A stretch of 64,000 nt of DNA from Capnocytophaga sputigena (GTDB taxonomy: Bacteria; Bacteroidota; Bacteroidia; Flavobacteriales; Flavobacteriaceae), in assembly GCF_900446695.1 (NCBI RefSeq), contig NZ_UAVP01000003.1, forward strand, positions 186,001 to 250,000, given 5' to 3'. The notes beneath the pieces were generated by a model. That model was not told the origin of the DNA. It made no database searches and saw nothing but the letters and a program-made list of their open reading frames with translations. How positions within the stretch are numbered: position 1 is the stretch's first letter; each line of letters opens with the position of its first letter. The position numbers and the translations under genes were made by a program. Shown one piece after another: positions 59,975 to 64,000 of the stretch.

Positions 59975-60817
59975 ATGACAAAAATAAATTGTACTGAGAG
60001 TCTTATTAATGAACTCTATCGCGAAAGTAGAAACATCAAACACCACGTAAGCAAACAGCGTATTACACGCTTTGTAAACGACCTTTTTCAGTTCTTATTT
60101 CTTATTGACGAACGCACCTGCTTATCAAAAGTGAGTATAGAAGCCCGCTATGAAGAATTGCGTTGGGACTTTATCAATATTGTAGACGATTTTCTACAAA
60201 ACGAATCTCAAAAAGCAAAAACAACTGATTATTACGATTGTATTTTGCCTAATATCTATCAGCAATTGCGAGAAGATGCTCAGTATTTTATTGATAGCGA
60301 CCCTGCTGCAACTTCTATCAGAGAAGTACAAATCACCTACCCTGGCTTCTTTGCTATTATGGTATATCGCATTGCTCACGAATTGTGGTTGCGCAAAGTA
60401 CCTCTCTTGCCGCGTATGCTCACTGAATACGCTCATAGCAAAACGGGTATCGACATTCACCCAGGGGCAAGCATCGGAGTCCCTTTTATGATTGACCACG
60501 GTACAGGTATTGTAATTGGAGAAACTACAGTAATAGGCAACTATGTAAAAGTATATCAAGGGGTTACTTTGGGAGCTCTATCGGTATCAGTAGATAAGGC
60601 TCATACCAAGCGCCACCCTACCATTCAGGATAATGTGGTGATATACTCTGGTGCTACTATTTTAGGTGGCGAAACCGTAATAGGACACGATAGTATCATC
60701 GGCGGGAATGTATGGCTCACCAATAGCATCGAACCTTTTACTAAGGTTTTCCACAAAAGTCAGATTATTGTAAAGGACAACGAAGTATATGAAGAACCGA
60801 TTAATTTTGTTATCTGA
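59975..60817 (+). CDS. cysE: Serine O-acetyltransferase
   Basis: Serine acetyltransferase makes O-acetylserine from serine and acetyl-CoA, the entry to cysteine synthesis. The 280-residue protein has a helical N-terminal region and a C-terminal left-handed beta-helix of hexapeptide repeats. The repeats include GIDIHPGASIGVPFMIDHGTGIVIGETTVIG (about 166-195), the loop LGALSVSVDKAHTKRHPTI and SGATILGGETVIGHDSII. It starts 6 bases after the attenuator terminator and is followed by cysK after 34 bases. A feedback-resistant or sensitive form cannot be told from sequence. Confidence 0.93.
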   Translation: MTKINCTESLINELYRESRNIKHHVSKQRITRFVNDLFQFLFLIDERTCLSKVSIEARYEELRWDFINIVDDFLQNESQKAKTTDYYDCILPNIYQQLREDAQYFIDSDPAATSIREVQITYPGFFAIMVYRIAHELWLRKVPLLPRMLTEYAHSKTGIDIHPGASIGVPFMIDHGTGIVIGETTVIGNYVKVYQGVTLGALSVSVDKAHTKRHPTIQDNVVIYSGATILGGETVIGHDSIIGGNVWLTNSIEPFTKVFHKSQIIVKDNEVYEEPINFVI

Positions 60818-60851
60818 TTCCTAAACAAGTAACTAATAAATAATTTATATA

Positions 60852-61760
60852 ATGGCGTACAAAAATGTTTTAGAAGTCATCGGGCATACTCCCGAGGTGA
60901 AAATCAACAGATTGTTTGGCAATGATGCCAACGTATTTATCAAATTAGAGCGCTTGAACCCTGGCGGTAGTATCAAAGACCGTATTGCGCTCGCTATGGT
61001 TGAAGATGCCGAAGCTAAAGGCATCCTCAAAAAAGATAGTGTGATTGTAGAGCCTACCTCTGGCAACACGGGAGTGGGCTTGGCATTAGTAGCGGCTGTA
61101 AAGGGCTATAAACTCATCGTGGTAATGCCTGAATCAATGAGTATTGAACGCCGCAAGTTGGTAGCTACTTATGGTGCCGAAGTAGTACTCACGCCTAAAG
61201 AAAAAGGTACGGGCGGAGCTGTCGCTAAAGCTTTGGAAATAGCCGAAGACAAACCTAACTATTGGGTACCTCAACAGTTTAAAAATCCTGCTAATCCTGA
61301 TGTACACGAAAAAACAACTGCTCAGGAAATACTAAAATCTTTCCCCGAAGGTTTTGACTATTTCGTAACGGGAGTAGGTACTGGCGGACATATCTCTGGG
61401 GTATCAAAAGTGCTTAAACAACACTTCCCTAACCTCAAAACTGTAGCTGTAGAACCCGATCAATCGGCAGTGTTGAGTGGTGGTGCTCCAGGTCCTCACG
61501 CCCTGCAAGGATTGGGCACTGGCTTCATACCCGATAACTATAACCCTGCTGTAGTAGATGAAGTTATCCCTATCTCTAAAGAAGAAGCCTTTGATTACGC
61601 TCGCCGATTGGCTAAAGAAGAAGGTATTTTAGGAGGTATCTCTACTGGTGCTGCTTTAGCTGCCGTTGCTAAAGTACTCAAAAGAGACCCCAAAGCGCGT
61701 ATCCTCACTGTAAATTACGACACAGGAGAACGCTACTGGTCAGTAGAAGGACTTTTTTAG
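60852..61760 (+). CDS. cysK: Cysteine synthase A (O-acetylserine sulfhydrylase)
   Basis: CysK combines O-acetylserine with sulfide to give cysteine using PLP. The 302-residue protein has the PLP lysine in [11 protein letters not shown] (about 37-47), the substrate loop [13 protein letters not shown] (about 67-79), the glycine-rich phosphate loop [14 protein letters not shown] (about 176-189) and GISTGAAL near 268. It follows cysE in the cysteine-attenuated operon, so both steps from serine are under the same control. Cysteine also feeds BshC-made bacillithiol. Confidence 0.97.
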   Translation: MAYKNVLEVIGHTPEVKINRLFGNDANVFIKLERLNPGGSIKDRIALAMVEDAEAKGILKKDSVIVEPTSGNTGVGLALVAAVKGYKLIVVMPESMSIERRKLVATYGAEVVLTPKEKGTGGAVAKALEIAEDKPNYWVPQQFKNPANPDVHEKTTAQEILKSFPEGFDYFVTGVGTGGHISGVSKVLKQHFPNLKTVAVEPDQSAVLSGGAPGPHALQGLGTGFIPDNYNPAVVDEVIPISKEEAFDYARRLAKEEGILGGISTGAALAAVAKVLKRDPKARILTVNYDTGERYWSVEGLF

Positions 61761-61785
61761 TAAAAAGTGAAAAGTCCTAATAACT

Positions 61786-61825
61786 AAAAAGCAGTTGGAT
61801 ACTTATTTTATCCAACTGCTTTTTT
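61786..61825. terminator. Terminator between cysK and the DUF4139 gene
   Basis: A 16-base perfect stem (61786-61801 with 61809-61825, core GCAGTTGGATA) with a 7-base loop is bounded by A5 and T6 runs. It serves both convergent genes. Confidence 0.9.
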
Positions 61826-61860
61826 CGTAATTTGTATTTCGTCATTCGTCATTACAAATT
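61826..61860 (+). repeat. AT-rich dispersed repeat at the DUF4139 gene end
   Basis: Contains TTCGTCATTCGTCATTAC units. It overlaps the stop codon region of the DUF4139 gene, encoding its final residues. Confidence 0.5.
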
Positions 61861-63453
61861 TCCGATTACTTCATTTTTAGGGTATTTTACCTTATAACTA
61901 ATGCGGAATTTTTTAGTTTCACCTGCTTTGAGGTTGGTATCCCAAGTGAGTATACCCGTTTCCTTATTCACTTCAGCTTTTGAGGTTTCTAAAAGTTCTA
62001 TTTGTATCTTATCATCAGAGGTAAGTGGATATTGATCTTTTAGTTTCAGGTCTATAGCCTCTTTTTTATTGTTCTTAACGGTAATTTCGTAAGTAAAAGT
62101 CTGCTCTTTATAGCTGGAAATAAACTTAGTTGCCGATTTGTCAGCTATTTTTTCGCGTTTTACACTTATCTTCTTATCATTGCCCACAGTGAGTTGCATA
62201 CTCTCTGAGGTTTGATTAGGGTCTATCAATGTTTTGCCTACATACATATCTTCAAAAATCACATTTGCCTGACCTGTAAGCAGGTTATACTGCGAATAAT
62301 CATCAACCGAAGCTACCAAATACACTCCATTATCTATGCGTGGTGCAGTGTAATACTCATATTTAGCTTTAATTTTAAGCTCTTTGAGTGATACACTATG
62401 CTCTTTGTTGTTAGAGAGTATATCATAAGGCGTAGTAATCTCAAATGAAGTATTGAGTTGATTTTCGTTTAGATTTGTATAATTGGAAATAGTAGCTTCT
62501 TCTTGTATCTGTTCTACCATTGCTTCTTTTTTTACTGCTCCTGAACGATAGACATTAGCTCTCACGTAGTCATAGTCGTCATCATATCGCCTGCCAAAAT
62601 AGAGATACCACGCTTTTAGTAGCGTAAACTGATTATTCTGATTAGGGTTACCACTAGAAAGACTCAGTTTGATATGTTTCCAATCTACCCCAGTGTTTTG
62701 TCGCACTTGCGCCTTATACACCAAATTGATAGGTTGAGAGATATTGTCAGCACGCAGATCGTAAAAAGGCACCCACGACGCATTGGGGGTTATATAACTC
62801 ACACTGAAATCGGCTTTAACAGCTGCATCAGTCATCACTTGCAACACCAATTTGCCATCAGAAAGCGTTTCTTCTTTAGTAACTTCTCCTTTAAGACGTT
62901 GTTCCAAATTGTAACGAAGGCTACGCAATTTGTTTTGCTTATCAGTCATCGTATCTATTTTGTCGAGAGAAGTGGTCATTTTATCTTTAGAATAGTCGAG
63001 AAACTTAGCGTACTCAGCTACATTGAGTCCCGTACCACCTCCTAACACCGATTTGTTTTCTTTGATAAGCTCTACCACCTGTTTTTCAGCAGCAATTTGG
63101 TTGCTGAGTTTATCGATTTGAGAAGTCAGCAAGTCGATACTATCTTTCACTTGTTTCGATTTAGGCAAAAGGTTGTCACCATCAGTAGTATACTGAGTGG
63201 TAAATTGAGCCGAAAGTACCGTTACATTTTTAGGAGCTACAATGCGAAGCATATTCTCATTCAGTCTATTAGCAACGTTTTTCACTACAATTTCATTCGT
63301 ACCCTTGTTAAGGTTCGCACTAAAATAATGAGTAAGTTCAGCTGAATTGAAATATACTGTAGCTGCATCGAGTTTAGCATTAGCGAACTGCGCTTTTTGC
63401 GCTAACACAAAAGCTGAACTAAACAATAAAATATAGGTAATAAACTGTTTCAT
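61852..63453 (-). CDS. DUF4139 domain protein (mucoidy-inhibitor MuiA type)
   Basis: A 533-residue exported protein with a signal peptide (1-18, ending FVLAQ). An N-terminal DUF4140 domain (about 20-120, ATVYFNSAELTHYFSANLNKG) precedes a coiled coil (about 105-195). The C-terminal DUF4139 beta-domain contains ASWVPFYDLRADN (about 229-241) and VRQNTGVDWKHIKLSLSSGNPN. MuiA-type proteins are widespread and of unknown biochemical function. It begins directly after the flotillin stop (no gap), so the two are coupled. Confidence 0.88.
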   Translation of the reverse strand: MKQFITYILLFSSAFVLAQKAQFANAKLDAATVYFNSAELTHYFSANLNKGTNEIVVKNVANRLNENMLRIVAPKNVTVLSAQFTTQYTTDGDNLLPKSKQVKDSIDLLTSQIDKLSNQIAAEKQVVELIKENKSVLGGGTGLNVAEYAKFLDYSKDKMTTSLDKIDTMTDKQNKLRSLRYNLEQRLKGEVTKEETLSDGKLVLQVMTDAAVKADFSVSYITPNASWVPFYDLRADNISQPINLVYKAQVRQNTGVDWKHIKLSLSSGNPNQNNQFTLLKAWYLYFGRRYDDDYDYVRANVYRSGAVKKEAMVEQIQEEATISNYTNLNENQLNTSFEITTPYDILSNNKEHSVSLKELKIKAKYEYYTAPRIDNGVYLVASVDDYSQYNLLTGQANVIFEDMYVGKTLIDPNQTSESMQLTVGNDKKISVKREKIADKSATKFISSYKEQTFTYEITVKNNKKEAIDLKLKDQYPLTSDDKIQIELLETSKAEVNKETGILTWDTNLKAGETKKFRISYKVKYPKNEVIGNL

Positions 63454-64000
63454 CTACGCATTATTCGTTTTTTGTTTCTCGTCATTCGCAATTCGTCCCT
63501 CGTCATTCGTAATTTGTTTCCCTTCTTTAGCCAAATAAGTAGGGAGATTCAATCCTGCCATATTAAAGAGGTCGTTGAGAGGTGGGACAGTTTTCATCAT
63601 CCCCGATACGAAATTGGCAGTAGAGTTATTGCCATCTTCACCTTTGCCAGAATCCCATACTGTAATCTTATCGATTTTGATATTCTTAACAGCTTCCACT
63701 TGGGTTTTAACGAGTTCAGGCAACTTCTCAATAAGGAGCAATTGGAATGCCTTGGTAGGGTCGCCCCCTGCTGCACTAACCACATCTTTATAACCTTCAG
63801 CTTGTTTGGTAAGGATTTGGAAGAGACCTTTTGCTTCAGCTTCCATTTTAGCGTAAATAGCATCGGCTTCCCCTTTAGCTTTCTCACGAAGGCGTTCAGC
63901 TTCGGCTTGTGCCTCGATAATAGCGCGTTGTTTGTCAATTTCAGCAGGGACAATGATATTTGCCACTTGGGTAGCACGTTCGCGTTCAGAACGAGCAGTT
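63454..64000 (-). CDS. Flotillin-family protein, C-terminal part (partial)
   Basis: The gene continues beyond the right edge. The visible 182 residues read ARSERERATQVANIIVPAEI near the cut, then a long heptad-rich coiled coil and the segment AAGGDPTKAFQLLLIEKLPEL (about 77-97), the conserved end of flotillin (FloA/YuaG-like) proteins that organise membrane microdomains. A GTG at 63966 is internal, not a start. The last about 20 residues (QITNDEGRIANDEKQKTNNA) are encoded by AT-rich dispersed repeat DNA, replacing a normal tail. It abuts the DUF4139 gene. Confidence 0.88.
   Translation of the reverse strand, partial: TARSERERATQVANIIVPAEIDKQRAIIEAQAEAERLREKAKGEADAIYAKMEAEAKGLFQILTKQAEGYKDVVSAAGGDPTKAFQLLLIEKLPELVKTQVEAVKNIKIDKITVWDSGKGEDGNNSTANFVSGMMKTVPPLNDLFNMAGLNLPTYLAKEGKQITNDEGRIANDEKQKTNNA
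63460..63525 (+). repeat. AT-rich dispersed repeat inside the flotillin gene end
   Basis: Contains TCGTCATTCGCAATTCG and CTCGTCATTCGTAATTTG units, the same family as at 51639, 57025 and 61826. It encodes the last about 20 residues of the flotillin protein. Confidence 0.55.

Noticed and set aside
63597-63977. 126-residue frame antisense-shifted in the flotillin gene
   Set aside because: Same strand but wrong frame; the flotillin frame is continuous and conserved, this one is a shadow.
1-64000. CRISPR array, rRNA, prophage or complete insertion sequence
   Set aside because: No regularly spaced repeats, no rRNA-like sequence, and no transposase or integrase protein was seen.

Overview
This window looks like a chromosomal segment of a low-GC member of the Flavobacteriaceae (phylum Bacteroidota). 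Promoters throughout follow the Bacteroidota consensus (TTTG or TTG, 19-21 bases, TAnnTTTG). Shine-Dalgarno sequences are mostly absent. Several lineage-typical proteins are present: a bacillithiol enzyme BshC, a split 5'-nucleotidase, an NrdA without ATP cone, WbqC next to LepB, and BatA/BatD. Secreted GH95 fucosidase and GH20 hexosaminidase suggest a host-glycan forager. Capnocytophaga is a reasonable guess but is not proven by the sequence.

Layout. 0-5 kb: recG, a small immunity-like/hypothetical cluster, then lrgBA. 5-10 kb: a coiled-coil membrane protein, a GH95 fucosidase and nrdA. 10-20 kb: a SAM-hydrolysing DUF62 protein, an orphan efflux adaptor, tsaC, a FUSC-type membrane protein, a TonB-C protein, recO, lipA and the pyruvate dehydrogenase E1-alpha/E2 operon. 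20-31 kb: a GH20 lipoprotein, a MoxR-DUF58-BatD-BatA operon running into nth and bioA, an L,D-transpeptidase and dapA. 31-43 kb: housekeeping genes (split 5'-nucleotidase, tRNA-Leu(CAA), a decayed Mur-ligase-like protein, rsmE, bshC, wbqC, lepB, a HAD phosphatase, dapB, and an NlpC/P60 protein that has lost its catalytic cysteine).

43-52 kb is a visibly GC-richer drug-efflux region: a TetR regulator, TolC, a membrane-fusion lipoprotein, then two ABC ATPases and two ABC-2 permeases, resembling CecR-YbhGFSR. It is split by a roughly 1.7-kb AT-richer insert holding a broken DUF1016 nuclease gene, two small membrane proteins and an SMR transporter. Matching 16-bp palindromes lie before tetR and before tolC. 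51.6-57 kb is an accessory block of hypothetical genes ending in a NADAR / 528-aa protein / NADAR operon. In that operon the two NADAR genes share an almost identical stretch of about 470 bp.

57-64 kb: yraN, an ACT-domain protein, gltX, then cysE-cysK, a DUF4139 protein and the 3' part of a flotillin gene that runs off the window. The most complete regulatory find is in front of cysE. A short leader ORF carries adjacent Cys codons, followed by a hairpin overlapping those codons, a 7-base antiterminator complement and a strong intrinsic terminator just before the cysE start. This is a textbook layout for cysteine-responsive transcription attenuation.

Other points of interest are two pseudoenzyme candidates, AT-rich dispersed repeats that supply the last codons or stops of several genes, REP-like GC-rich palindromes inside the ABC operon, and overlapping divergent promoters near 32.2 kb.
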